64,000 bases of DNA, from NCBI RefSeq assembly GCF_012489685.1, contig NC_080045.1, forward strand, positions 48,567,096-48,631,095. Reading direction: 5' to 3'. Shown here piece by piece: positions 10,162 through 22,600 of this stretch. The stretch comes from Lotus japonicus (taxonomy: Eukaryota; Streptophyta; Magnoliopsida; Fabales; Fabaceae). Both the position numbers and the translations under genes were made by a program. The notes beneath the pieces were generated by a model, which saw nothing but the letters and a program-made list of their open reading frames with translations, ran no database searches and had not been told where the DNA came from. Position 1 is the first letter of the stretch; each line of letters starts with the position of its first letter.

Positions 10162-11514
10162 AACAAGGAACTCATAATGGCCCTCATGTGTACGAAAGTT
10201 GTCTTTTCTATATCCTCTTCCTTCATCCTTATTTGATGGTACCCTGATTTCAGGTCCAGCTTGGAAAACACCTTGGCACCTCCAATTTCATCCAAAAGTT
10301 CCTCTATAATAGGAATAGGGAACTTATTTGGAACAGTGATTTTATTAAGAGCCCTAAAATCAACACAAAATCTCCATCCCCCATCCTTCTTCTTCACCAA
10401 AATGATAGGGCTGGAATAAGGGCTAATACTAGGCCTTATGACCCCTCCTTCCAACATTTCTGCCACTAATTTTTCTATTTCATTTTTCTGATAGTGAGGG
10501 CACTTGTATGGCCTCAGATTTGGTATGTCAGCACCTTCTTTCAGTTGTATGGCATGGTCATGCCTTCTCCTTGGAGGTAAGCCTTGAGGATCTTGGAAAA
10601 CTGAGTCAAATTTGGCCAAAACTGCAGCCAAACTTGCTGGAATAATTATGTCATCCTGTGCTGTTGTGGCTTTTTGATCACAGTGAACCAGCAAACCTTC
10701 CCCTTCCTCCCTCAAAATCTGCATAAGTGCTCCATAAGACAACTCAGATTTTGTCAAAGCTGGATCACCTTCTAGGGTAAACCATTGACCATCCTTCTTT
10801 AGGGACAACCTCATCTTGCTGAAGTTAGCTTTAATATCACCCAGGCTAGCTAACCAATCTAAACCCAGCACCAGATCTATACCATTGAGACCAAACAGGT
10901 AAAAGTCTTGAGTGACTTCTAATGATTGTATCATCAACTTCAGATCAGAACACTTCCCCTTACATCCAATCTTATAACCATCACCAACTTCCACTGTGTA
11001 ATCTGGGGTGTTTTCCACTGGTAACAGCATTTCTCCAACCAGTTTCTTAGAAATGAAACTATGTGAGGCTCCACAATCTATGAGAACCACCACTGCTTGG
11101 TCCTTGATAGTTCCCTGCATCTTCCAAGACTTGTGGGAAGTAAACCCACTCATTGAACAGAGGGACAACTGCAGAGAATTAAACTCTCCAGATAGAGCAT
11201 CCTCAAATTCTCCCCCCTCCAAGTCCTCCTCCTCTTCCAAGAGTAACATCCTAAGTTGCCTGTTTTTGCATTTATGGTCTCTAGTAAAGGGTTCATCACA
11301 CCTGAAACACAAGTTTTTCTCCCTCTTTTCCTTCATTTCAGCAGCAGTCAAGGGCTTGTAACCCTCTACCCTGGTCCTACCAGCTTCTGGAACTGGCCCA
11401 CTCCTAGCAGTTCCTACAGGATTGTCCTGTTTATGCTCGCTATTGCTATGAGGCTCTATTGTAACAGTTTTATTGTAATTGTTACTTCTGTAAGAACCTA
11501 CAGATCTCACAAAC
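10113..11514 (-). pseudogene. Gypsy gag 3' end, protease and N-terminal RT
   Basis: This frame carries a zinc-knuckle-like CFRCDEPFTRDHKC (about 11265-11305), a retropepsin core VLIDCGASHSFIS (about 11050-11090, Cys replacing the usual Ser/Thr after the catalytic Asp), LVLGLDWLASLG, and RT blocks SPYSSPIILVKKKDGGWRFCVD and [14 protein letters not shown]. It enters from a gag frame offset by one base: a run of five G near 11515 appears one base too long. It leaves by frameshift near 10192. The last about 20 codons are therefore out of frame. Confidence 0.9.
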
Positions 11515-12253
11515 CCCCACTCTTCTTAGTAACAACCTGGTTCTTTTGTTCAATCAATAAAGACTTTTGAATAACCTCGACAAGAGTATTCAACTCAAAC
11601 AACCTCACTTCAGCCTTAATCTCTTCTTTGAGTCCATTTAGGAAAATTCCACTCACAAAATCATGGTCAATCTCTTTCAAAGCTCCAGCATATTTTTCAA
11701 ACTCCTCAACATATTCATCTACAGATCCTACTTGCTTCAAAGATAACAGTAATTCAAAAGGATTTTGAACCATAGAGGGTTGGAATCTTCTTACCACTGC
11801 CAGCTTGAAAGCTTCCCATGAAGGTGATGGATTTCATCGCTCCCACCACTGGAACCAACTGAGTGCTCTACCCTCCAATGCCACCATAGTTGCTTGCATT
11901 CTTTCCTCTTCAGTCACTTCCCTCAGTGCAAAGTAACGTTCCAATTTCTGTGTCCAACCTACAGCATCAGTTCCAGAAAAAATTGGAATCTCCAATTTCC
12001 TCGAACGATTCTTGCTAGGAACTCGATCTCGTTCCTCTCTGCTCCTACTGCCTTCGATTTCGTCTTCTCCAGTGGATTCGCGATCACGAACCTCCAGCCT
12101 GGCTCGCAGCGACGCGATGAGGTCCTCTGCCACCTTGGTTCGCACCTCAGTCAACTCCAATCGAGTGCGCAAGCCCTCCGTTTCCTGTCTCAATTCATCT
12201 CTCTCCTGGCTCCAGCTTCCATCGCTTCTTGCCATGGTTCTTGTCGTAACCAT
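11507..12253 (-). pseudogene. Gypsy gag (N-terminal part), interrupted by a stop
   Basis: The first methionine lies 63 bp inside the PBS. The product begins with a charged coiled-coil-like region (many Glu/Arg), then LEIPIFSGTDAVGWTQKLERYF and ALSWFQWWER, a typical gypsy gag core. An in-frame TGA follows at 11834-11836. The same frame continues after it (SWEAFKLAVVRRFQ) to 11507. The stop is thus a point lesion, probably in an arginine codon, and not the end of the gene. Confidence 0.88.
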
Positions 12254-12302
12254 TCAGAGTTGCAGAAATCGCGTGGTTTCACCCTCAGGCACCAAGAATG
12301 GT

Positions 12303-12314
12303 GCTCTGATACCA
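12303..12314 (-). other. Primer binding site (initiator Met-tRNA) of the gypsy chromovirus
   Basis: Minus-strand TGGTATCAGAGC lies one base inside the 5' LTR. It complements the 3' end of plant initiator Met-tRNA, the usual primer of this retroelement group. Confidence 0.92.
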
Positions 12315-12315
12315 G

Positions 12316-12714
12316 TGATAACACTGGTAAATTCAGGGACTGTTATTGAACTAAAAAGTGATTACAATGCAATTGCTCAATAGAGCTATGACTGGGAATC
12401 TAGGGATTTACAGAGAATTTGGGAAAAACTGGGAAATTGGGGAAGAACACAAGGTTAGGGTTTCAACCTAGAGATCCCTCGATCTCTCTGATTCCTCAAT
12501 CAGAAATGAACCTCTAACTTCAATGCCTTCCTCAACAAGTAATCTAACTATTTATACTACTCAGTTGTAACTAACAACTGTTACTAACCATAACTGCTCC
12601 AGCTGTAGCCAGCTGTCAGCTAACAACCTAACAGCTTATTACAATTAAGTCCCCTTACTAACTAATATTTACCCCTGAGCCCTTCTTCTTGAATAAATCC
12701 GCTTGAACCTATCA
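12316..12714 (-). repeat. 5' LTR of the gypsy chromovirus (399 bp)
   Basis: Begins TGATAACAC and ends CTATCA, and is bordered outward by the GGGTG duplication. It is the uninterrupted partner of the split LTR at 5069-7832. Read on the minus strand it should hold the element promoter. A possible TATA-like TATAAATAG occurs near 12548-12556. Confidence 0.95.
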
Positions 12715-12719
12715 GGGTG

Positions 12720-14140
12720 ACGGTGAGAGTGAACAATGGTCGCGGGAGGAAGGAGGTAGAGGTGGCTTTGTGGGGTCGCACGGGTAGAGGCTTTGAGGAG
12801 TTAGGGAGTGAAAGGGCTTATATGAATGGTGGGGCAGAGAAACTATTAAACATCAAGGCCGGCTAGGCCGACACGAACTTGTGAGCTACAAGATGGACTG
12901 ACTCCAATTTACTTTAAAGTTGGTCACAACTGACGCTAAGTCAAAGAATAAACGTAGCATCAACATAAATTCACCATTAAATTTCGGTGGGCGGATGTTA
13001 ACTTGGTCACTCATTGCGACCTTCTTAACTAACACTAATTGTCGATAAGCCAATTCAAACTAATGTTGTTTTAAATATTATTTTTTAACACTTTGCGTCG
13101 GTTAAACAAACTCTAAAAAAGCAAAAATTAATGTCGACGCCGCTGAGGATGATGCCAGATTTTTTATTCTAAAAGGGCCTCCCTGCAAACGACCCTTCTG
13201 CATCCTGGCAGTTAAGCTCTTATATATCCAAACCTGACCTAAAATTGTTGTGCATAAGGCATCTTACTGTAGTCTACTGAAATAATGAAAAGCTTAAGCA
13301 AGTCATCATTCAGACAGATTTTACATGAAGTTGAATTCAAAAAGAAAACCAGCGACAAGTTGTTGTTAGTTTCATAAATACCTGTCTAAAATTATTGATT
13401 ACAGAACAACCGACTTATATAAGTACCACTTATATATGATATGAATGAGTAGAGTCAAAGCTGACATAATTAGAATTTATAAACTTCGTCGTGTACGCCC
13501 CCCTCAACCACCACGCAGAATGGACTATATGCAGGGCACCTCATTGGCATAGGTATATACAGTTTGCTCAGACCAAGTGGTACTGGCCACAATAAAGGGA
13601 CCCCTCCTTTTGAAGCTAACTGAGAACAAAAAGGTTCATGCATAGCAAGCAGTAAATATTAATTAGTAAAACACATTCATACATGGAGCAGAAAAGAAGC
13701 TTCCTTTAGTCAGATTTGTAAAAACTGGACCAGACTGGTTTATAGAATCATAGTTAGTTATACGACCAGTTGAATTGAAAATCGGTTAAGTGGTACAGTT
13801 CATCTGAAGGGAAAACCAAATCATCTTAGAACAGGGTCAAAGCTCGTTGTAATTTTTTATAAATAGGATTCAATTTTATTCAAATATGAGAGCAATTTTA
13901 CCTCACCTTAATGAACCAATAACATTCAAAATAAGTGAGATACAAATTCCATAATAATTAATTTAAATTATTTATTTAAGGACAAAACTTACATCAAGTT
14001 TCATATATTCATTTTTTCAGTTCTTCATTTAACCAATGATAATTAAATGGACTTTATTTCTAAAAGTAAATGAAATTTATTAAGGCTTAATGGTTAAATT
14101 TTAAAATATTAGACACATATCAATACATGATTGGAGAACT
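12720..14140. other. Intergenic DNA, unassigned repeats
   Basis: 12720-12850 continues the GGTGG-rich tract that lies left of the gypsy element. About 12860-13150 has scattered GACGC/GCGTCGG/GTCGACGCC words that resemble subterminal repeats of DNA transposons, but no paired terminus was found. About 13720-13830 has ACTGGACCAGACTGGTTTA-like repetitive wording. No gene is supported. Confidence 0.4.
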
Positions 14141-14295
14141 TGATGGGAATGGATATGAAGAACTTGATATAAGTAACTCAACCAAAAAATTAGCTCAAGA
14201 GGTGATGATTGTCTTCCCATATATAATGGTTATCTTGATCTTATCTTTAGTCAATGTGAGACTTCTCAACACCAGACATTGTCGGTCTCCTCACA
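14141..14295 (-). repeat. Degenerate LTR-like remnant (legume-type)
   Basis: On the minus strand this reads AGTCTCACATTGACTAAAG, then a TATATGGGAAGACAATCATCACC stretch, then GAGCTAATTTTT and a GAGTTA ending. The same order of words recurs at 54280-54380, 54560-54650 and 60200-60330. I infer a shared LTR family resembling common small LTR elements of legumes. Ends and target duplications are eroded. Confidence 0.55.
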
Positions 14296-16619
14296 TAACA
14301 TAACTTTTTTGTTGTATGACTGTCTCAGAGGAGACACGTGTAGAGAGGGGAGAAAATAAAGATGACTTCAAAGCTAGAGAGGGAAGGAGGTTCCTCGTGG
14401 TGGTGGTGGTGGTGGAGGAGACCAGAGAGGTAGAGGTCGGAGATGATGGAGAGGACGACAAGGCAGAGGTGGAGTTTGAAGGAGAGATGTTAGAATATGA
14501 AAAAGATAACTCTTAATATCTTTATCATATATATCTTAGAGCATCTTCAATATTAGGTTCTTATTTCTTAGTTATTAGCACTATTCATATGTGCTCGTAC
14601 TGCCACATGTGCTTAAGCAACTCTTTGCAGATTTTGCTCCAATCATGAGTTCGTATGGTAAAACTTTTTATTTTTTACTTATGGTAACTATGCTTATGCT
14701 ATAGTCCGATCCGATGCATTTAAGAATATGTTATATATAGCCTATCATCAAGTCTTTAACATTCGGAGTCGTCAGTGTTACAAATAAATATGTACTTTAT
14801 TATTTTCTGAGAAAATCTTATCGATCAATGGCAAAATCTTTTAATCTTATTAAACAATGTGTGGGCTAATATTTTATTTTATTATTCCAATAAGAATCCT
14901 TTGGCGCGACATGAAGGTGCATCACTTTCAAATTGTGTCTGTATTCTTTCATCATGACTTCATAAGATATGCATGTAAACTTATCTATATAGGAGTAAGC
15001 TCAATGCTTCTTTTTAGAAAAGTTTTGGGTAATTAACATGATTAAACATGCAAAAGGTTGTTAAATAATACTGTATTCACTAGACATAACATCAGTTTTT
15101 ATGGCAAGTTCATGGTATATCTTCTGTTTAGCCACTTGTTATATGCAATGGAATTAAAATAGCTTATTTTCCAAGTCTATTCTGGTAGCCAAATAAATTA
15201 CACGGAACTCAAGGTCCTCCATTAACATAAATTAATTGTGTTTAGAATCTATGAAGATTAGATCCCTCTTCCCGGCAAAGTTTAAGGAAAGTATTCCAAA
15301 AGAAAGATAATGAAAAAGTTTACAATGTTTGTTTTACTGATGGAGCAGAAATTGTCCTCACTTTGGCATATTGTAGCAGGGAAACACGAAATTTTAGGTA
15401 AATAAAATAATCCTGGCAGAGACTGTAATGTTTCAAAATACTCTTCATAAAAGAAAATATGCTCCTACTAGACATTAACATGATAGGACAAGTTGTCCAT
15501 TTTTTAATACCTCCTAAGCTAAAGATTTGAGTAGGGAAACATTTCAAAATAACTCTTGCATATTGTAGCAGGGAAACATTGTATGATGTACCATTTTGTA
15601 TTTAAGTTTAGTCTACCATGACATACTACCTAGTTTCTATCCCGGTCAATTTGCTATCAGATAATAAGGAAAGAGAGAAAGTCAGTCTTATTATCATTCA
15701 TGACCCATGGTAGGCCTTATACTCATTAAGTTTTACTAAGAGTATAAGACTCAATACCATGGGTCACCTACCGTTTAGTGCGCTAACAATAGATTGATAG
15801 ATTTGTTTCAAAGCTATGGTAATACCTTAGATTACACTGAAAAAGAAGAATGTAATATACAGAATCGACTTCAGTGAATGAAAGGTCCTAAGGTACAAAA
15901 TAGCATTTTCAAATATTATGATAATCATTAACTCATTAAATATTATTTAACCCAGAAAATTAATCTTATAAATACAAAACCAAGTAAAGTGATCTAAATA
16001 GAAATTTAGTAATCTTTATATGCGTAAAATCTACAACCTATAAATTCTATTAATAAAAAGATCCAATTTTTAAATTTTAGTTTAAATTGTTCTATATAGC
16101 AACTTCCCCCACTCCCAGCAAAGGAATCATATAATCAAGCAAAAAGGATTACCAAAGTTAATGAGGTCTGATGTCAATGATCGACCAATACCTATTCACA
16201 TGTACAGTGATGAGACCTCCATGACAAAGTTACAAGAGTCACAGGTAACCATGATACAACAAAAGGAACTACATTACACTCTTTTACACAAGCCTAATTA
16301 TGATTAGGCAAGAGGATACTGCCACCCTTGGCAGCACAATAATAGTACATCTAACAGGGCAGCTCATCCAAAACTCAACTCTTCAGCTCCATACATAGTA
16401 TCAATAGTTGCTAAAATCATCAAAATTGTGCTTCCTCAATATGAACAAATAAACAATTCTCAGATTTATATTTCAGCTGGAGAGCCTGAAGAAGTTTGAG
16501 AAGTACACCCCAGAAAAGTTGAAAAACTATATCCTTCCCACCAATCCTCATGTGTGTATCTGAGATCTAATCATTCCTATGTTGGGTCAGCACCTTGGTT
16601 ACTATTAGCAGCAGAAGTC
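14296..16619. other. Intergenic DNA downstream of the mannosidase gene
   Basis: 14316-14516 is purine-rich with a GGTGGT run and gives a low-complexity frame only. 15340-15360 and 15556-15575 share the phrase GCATATTGTAGCAGGGAAACA. A hairpin sits near 15703-15768. The stretch 16080-16619 may include the 3' UTR of the minus-strand mannosidase gene. No independent gene was seen. Confidence 0.4.
15703..15768. repeat. Imperfect hairpin
   Basis: GACCCATGGTA with CTTATACTC is mirrored by GAGTATAAG with TACCATGGGTC, leaving a loop of about 14 bases. Either a short MITE relic or a chance palindrome; no target duplication is evident. Confidence 0.45.
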
Positions 16620-19600
16620 TCACTTTGAAGAAGTATCATCCGATTCATGGGTCTGACTATCATTATGAATACGATCACTATTCAGAACTTCAGAACTCTG
16701 GGAAGGAATGACCATTACTGAATGGCTTTGTACAGTAGTTGATTCTTTCTGCTGGGTGGTTTCATAATCACGATAGTCATCAGTTGAATGCACGTATAAT
16801 ATACCAAACTTCTGTCCATGATCTAGTGCAGGGCAGAAACCCTGCAGAGTCGTAACAAAATATTCAACATGAAAGAATTGTTCCGATTCAATGTAGAACA
16901 GTCTACACTCTACAATATATTTTATTGAATATATGCTCATCAATTCATTGCCAATGCAAGAAAGTTTTCTTATACCAAAAACATATGAATGATAAAAAAT
17001 ACTAAGTTAGTAAAGATTCACAATTAATGACAGAAAAATATATACCTGTAAATAGAGACCCAAAAACAAATAAAAAACAATCACAAAAGAACTGTGAAGT
17101 ATGAACAAAGAACACCACGGAAAATAAAAGATCAAGCTGTGCTATGTGATGCATGAAGCTGGAGTGTACTGGATCTGTCAATACTATATAGCTGGATGAA
17201 AAGATGCCAGCAAGAACTGAATCAGTCAGGGGAAATATCAAAGTTCGTGTTCATTGAAACAGAGGTCATCAGTCATCACAGTTCATGTGTTTGCAAATGT
17301 GAGAAATGGCTGCCGAAACAGGCATGGTTCTATAGGATAGAAGCTGCAACTGTTAAACAATGCTATGGAAGTCTTGTAGCTCTGCCGCTATTGATTTCTA
17401 TAATTTTTATAATTTTAACCTATTAAAAGCACCGCGCTAAGAAACTCATTGATGGTTCTCATGTCAAACTTTTGGGAGGACCAGTGGATAGCAGATTACT
17501 TATCCAATTCTCCTATCAACAATTTTTGCATTTATTGTTTGGTTGAGTAGAATTTAGGTGAATAGAATTTGTGAGTGATTTTTAAGAGATTTTTTTCCTG
17601 TTTGGAATATAAGAAGAAATCAGAAGAGGGATAAAAAGTGGAGGATCTCATACCTTCTGTTTATTCTCCAGAAAGAGATGAAAGGGAGAGAAAACTCGTT
17701 TTATTTCCTACTTTTCCCAGCATACCCCTCTCAGATACAGTGTCCCATCATACCCATTTTTAATTCCAGGAGCATTTTTCATATATCACAAAAGTACCAT
17801 TTTCTCTCTTTCCACTTTTCTATACAACCAAGCTCAATGGAAGAAAGAACTTAACATTTCACTTTCTTTCTTAATTCTAGATATTCCAAACAATACAGAA
17901 ATTAAATCATGCTCTTACCTTTTTTTCTTCCCGACTTTTTCATCATTTTCTTTTCAAAAACCAATTGATGGCGCAGTATTCAAGAATTCACCTTTTCCAT
18001 GGAATATTGACTTTTCCGACCTTAAATGATAGGAATTAGGAGATCCTCTGAACTGGGCACTCTCTTGGTTCTACTTGATTCTTTCCTCTTACCCTATAGC
18101 TGACAGAAAAGTATTGTCTTTTATTCCTTCTGGAAGTTTTTGCTCAAATATTACTAACAATTCCTAACTATCCTTTGAATCGAGTATTGTTTCATCTTCA
18201 TAAACCTGTTCGGCAGTCTAAAACTCCCTCCAAGTTCAAGTACTATATTTGGACTGACATGTTGCAGATTAACAGGCCACACAAGGTTGATTCCCCTGAT
18301 TGGTGCAAGCACAAAATCATTTCACTACCAGTTCTTACATTTTTCTGTTATTTGTTTTCAAAATTCTCTGTTTGGCACTGTTCAGTGTGAATTTGGTATG
18401 CCCTAGCAGAGGAATAAGGATAAAAGAGTAATATTTTTGGTACTTTTTGAATAAGAAACTGATATTATTTAAAATAAAATAAAAAAAGACACAGAAGGAA
18501 ATCCTTCTTTTACAAGGGAAACCACTTTCCAAAGGTAAAAACCTTTCACAACTCAATAAATAAATCCCTCTAACCTAATGAGAGAGCTCTTATTTATAGT
18601 AATTAGTAAACTAATCCTACTAAACCCCCCTAGGAAATAATGATAGACTACCAAAAATAAAAGATAAACTACTTATAAAAAGATATACTCCTTAAATAAA
18701 AGATTGACTCATAAACTAAAAGATAGAAATAAAATAAACCTAAACCCCTAATATCTAGAACCCAAACAGTTTCTGTTGACTAGCTTTATTGGTTATGGTA
18801 GAAGGAAGGAAGATAACTTAGTTGTAGCAATGTGTTCTTTGGTGCATTTGGTCAGAGTACCATTCTTGCACCCTCAATGAGTTTTCTTTGGATTAGTAGC
18901 TTTTTTGGCATAAGACTATGTATGGCTTCCACTCCACACAGGTGGAGAAAAGTCCCAGCCCATTGCATGTCAGAGTTATTAATGTTCCGCACTGTAGAAA
19001 TGCTGAAGCCTCATAGTATTAAACTAATTGTGATACTTGGAGAGAAAAGGCATAAAAAATCGCACAAAAATCAAACCACTTTTCATTTTCTCACAATATG
19101 CAGAATAAGTAATCTAAAATATACACTGGAACCCAAATCTTAACCACATTTTTTTTTTCTGAACTTCCAACATTTGCATGTAAATAGCTCTGAAGGAATT
19201 TATCCATATCAAGTCCAACATTGACAGAACACAAATAATGTAAAAGCAGGGAAGTAGAAGGTCCAAGTGTAATATTCAGCAGGAGTAACATGAAAACTGT
19301 GAGTGATAAAAGGAAAGAGTACCAAGTACCTTAATAAAACCTGAAACAGTCGTAGGTTCAAAAGTAGTATCATCTGATGAATATGCAGCTTTAGTCCAGC
19401 TCCTATAGAATCTACTATCGTTCGATTCTTGCTTATCATTGTCAACATTCGACACAAAATAAGTTTGCCTTAAATCACCACTTCTACAATAAGACCCATG
19501 GTATAAACAATGTTCCTTCACAAGGGAGATTTGAGGAGTAGCAGGCAGTAAATGACCTTCAGTGCTGAATATGTACCTGTTTTACAGCAAAAACAAGAAC

Positions 19601-22600
19601 TAACTCAATTTTATAGTTGAATTCCAGCCATTACATTGTAAATGCAAAAGCTTACTTGTATGGCCCACTTTCCACAAGGTTATCAGGACCCACGGCCAAA
19701 TCAAACAGAAGCCACAGATACTTGACCTAATTGTAACAGATTATTAGCAGCATTTCGCTTGTAAAACAATAATTGAGAAGGACTCATTATGAAAAGCAAG
19801 ACAATTGATAACAGTAAGAGGCATAATTTATAAAGGAACAAAGGAGGAACTCCCACAAAATGAAATTGACACAAAAATGGAATCATTCCTTGACTTCTAC
19901 CCAACAACTTGAAGCTTTTACGAGAGAGCTGTTCCTTGACATAGTATTAGATTCTCACCTAAAGTCTTAATCTCCCCCACAATTCTCAATACTATCAGAA
20001 ACAACAGTTGGAGACCCAAAATCATAAAGAACTACCTATCTTGACAATGATCAATTAAACACAACTGAAACAATTATGTTTTTTTGGTTTTGCAAAAATG
20101 TTCGGGAGGAGATCATGATTTCTTAAAACCAAGTCATGTCGAGTCTGAATTTGTTCTTACTGTCTCAGCTAAGAAGAAGCTCTCCATGTGATCTTCTTGT
20201 TGGTGATTCTCAACATCTGAAATGTGACAATAGCCACAAGTGCATCGAGTCCCATACTGTAAACTAGCAACCATGTCCCTCCCAGCATCAAGATATCTAC
20301 AAAGACACACATAGGACAGAATAAAGCTTCATGTCGATAAAACACAACTATGTCACAGCTATCAACCAAAAAGTTCATAAAAGTTGAACATATTGTTTAC
20401 AAACTGTTTCTGGACAATATCTATCACATTGTTACTTTGCAAGCTTTGAAGGACCAACACAACGTGCAGGGAAGAGAAGTGTTGGATAAAGTCTCAGTAA
20501 GGTTGCTAAGGAACAAGATCAGAGAGTAGCAGAGAATAGTACAAATTGAGAAAGTAGAATATAAAAAAGCAGACTGGGAGGATGAGCACAGAAGGGAAGA
20601 GAGAAGAATAATGAGTTAGAGGAGGCAAGGCAAAAATAAATTAAGGTACACAGAAAGAGGGGGTAAAAAACGGGGGGGGGGGGGGGGGGGCGAGAAGAGA
20701 AGAGTAACTTGCTGAATATTATCCTAAGAAAACTAGTGAGACTAATGTAATCCTAACAACTGATGAATTATGTGAAACTGAAAAGAGGCTGTTTAAAATC
20801 TCCCGAACCACGCATGATAAAGAGGCTGTTTTACATGTGAAAACTGGCTCAAGCTGTAATGAAAATGTAGCCAAAAACATGTGAAGAGGGAGGATCTTTA
20901 GCAAGAAAGCCCTTCTTTTGAATTTGTAAGTACTTAATATTGTACACCACTATATTTGTAGAGACTAGAGAGGGCTACATACATACAGTATAAAGTTGTG
21001 GTACCGTAATTGATATTACAAAAGCAGAAATAAGCAGCCAAACTTTATAATGGTGAACACAAACTAAAAGCAGATATAAGCAGACCTAGGATCTCTGGTA
21101 GCTTTATATAGCCAATAGGTGCTCTCTATTAACTCAGGCCGCAGTGGGTAACTTTTTTGTCCGTGCTGATATGATGAAAGAAAAATATATTCAGAGTTCA
21201 TAAATACGAGAGATAATCAAACAAAAATTTCCTCAAAAAAAACAAAAAAAGATTGTAAGATACTTTTCTATCAGAAAGAATATTTATTAGACTTGAACAA
21301 TTGTCACTGAAAATGAAATTGAAGGGCCATCAACTGAATGGAAGGTTATCTCTTAAAACCTCTCATAGTCAATCTGTCATTAACTGCTTAAATTGTTCAA
21401 CGCTGAAAAAACAAATATCAAACGTTAAAAAGTAGGCACCTTGTTCTAACGTAAAAAGAAAGCGAGCAATCTACATTCCTATGGATTTATGTTTTTGTGA
21501 CTCAGTAAACTTTCAGTGTACCTCGCTATGAAGAAGTTTATGGTACATATAAGCAATTATTTGCTTCATTTGCTCAAAACCAAGTGCTCTCTCATCTACA
21601 AGGATGCCTGTTAATTGATTTTCTTAAAGGTTTCTGCAATTTGCTCTAGTAGCACCATCTCTTGGTAGGCCTCCATTGTTTTGATTCCCCTTCTGAAACT
21701 TGGTATCTATCTCTCTCTTTATAAACATCCACAGGGTTCTAACCTATTTAATTGGTATGAAGAGTACACAAAATTTTTAAATTTTCACGAGAGGATCTTG
21801 ATCCAAAGTTATAGGTGGTTAGTGTTAAATTTATTGTTGCATAAATATTTTGATTCTGGATTAATTATTTGTATTTTTTATTACATATTGGACAGTGAAT
21901 ATACGCATTTTTTTAGCATGTGTTTACTTTTAGGAAGTTAAAAATACAAAGGAAACTTGGTCAGTTTTGATAATGTGAAAGTAGCATTTTCTTTCTTTGG
22001 AAAATAATTTTTGTTAAGTATATTGTTGTGATCAATAGGCTTCTAGGCTAGTGGCATTTTGATGAAAATAATCTATTCGCCAGTCACAGCTTGGGTTTAA
22101 ACTTTTAACTCATAACAAAAGACTCAAGCTATAACTAAATACAAACATTTTAGCTGCCATATTGGTCCTCGAGTATTAAAACTAGATATACCTGAACACT
22201 GAGACTAGCAAGATTAAAGCCCTCAGGGGTAAAACCATATCTTCTCCAAACACTGAAGAAGGCAGCATGAGTACGAATGGCAGGATTGATATCTCCAGCT
22301 AAAACCTTGCAATATACACGTTTCAATTAGCTCTAACAATGATATTAGTTATACAGAATAAGTGATTGACTAAAAAATATATTATATCAAAAACAAGAAA
22401 AAGAAAAGGACAAACCTGAAGACCAGGCCAAAATGCCTGGAGACTATTAAATAATGGCCAGACAATAGCAGCAGAATCCATATTAACTTCTACATACCTA
22501 GAAGCACAAAAACAAGTCTGAGTTTCAAACTTGAAATACATTTCAAAATAACCATGAAAATGAGTTTTGAAGAACTATAGACAGCAAGTCAAGTATATTT

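Larger units (their letters stand above)
5069..12714 (-). mobile_element. Ty3/gypsy chromovirus (Reina-like), decayed, with a nested CACTA
   Basis: Complete LTR retrotransposon on the minus strand, flanked by a perfect 5-bp target duplication GGGTG (5064-5068 and 12715-12719). It has LTRs of about 398/399 bp, a PBS complementary to initiator Met-tRNA, a polypurine tract, and gag-protease-RT-RNase H-integrase-chromodomain in gypsy order. Without the nested CACTA it is about 5.3 kb, which with the short LTRs and chromodomain suggests the Reina lineage. The LTRs differ by about 2 substitutions and 2 small indels, so insertion is fairly recent. The coding part carries at least five disabling lesions, so it cannot make a full polyprotein. 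Confidence 0.95.
16842..19329 (-). other. Last intron of the mannosidase gene (2.5 kb) with inserted repeats
   Basis: It separates the conserved catalytic exons from the tail exon. It contains a MITE-like inverted-repeat unit (17533-17895) and an LTR-like segment (18448-18778). No further exon fits the phase: the frame runs directly from ...SGFIK to GFCPALDHGQK. Confidence 0.7.

Noticed and set aside
12860..13150. GACGC/GCGTCGG-rich stretch as the end of a second CACTA element
   Set aside because: No CACTA terminus, no paired end and no 3-bp duplication could be found.
14316..14516. 66-codon frame rich in Glu and Val
   Set aside because: Produced by a purine-rich GGTGGT/GAGAGG tract; no family resemblance and no context.
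18448..18778. Firm call of a solo LTR
   Set aside because: LTR-like texture but the 5-bp flanks differ (CTTTT versus GTTTC), so it is kept only as a low-confidence feature.
20672..20690. Poly(G) run as a G-quadruplex regulator
   Set aside because: A homopolymer inside an intron, likely length-unstable or a sequencing artefact; no positional logic.
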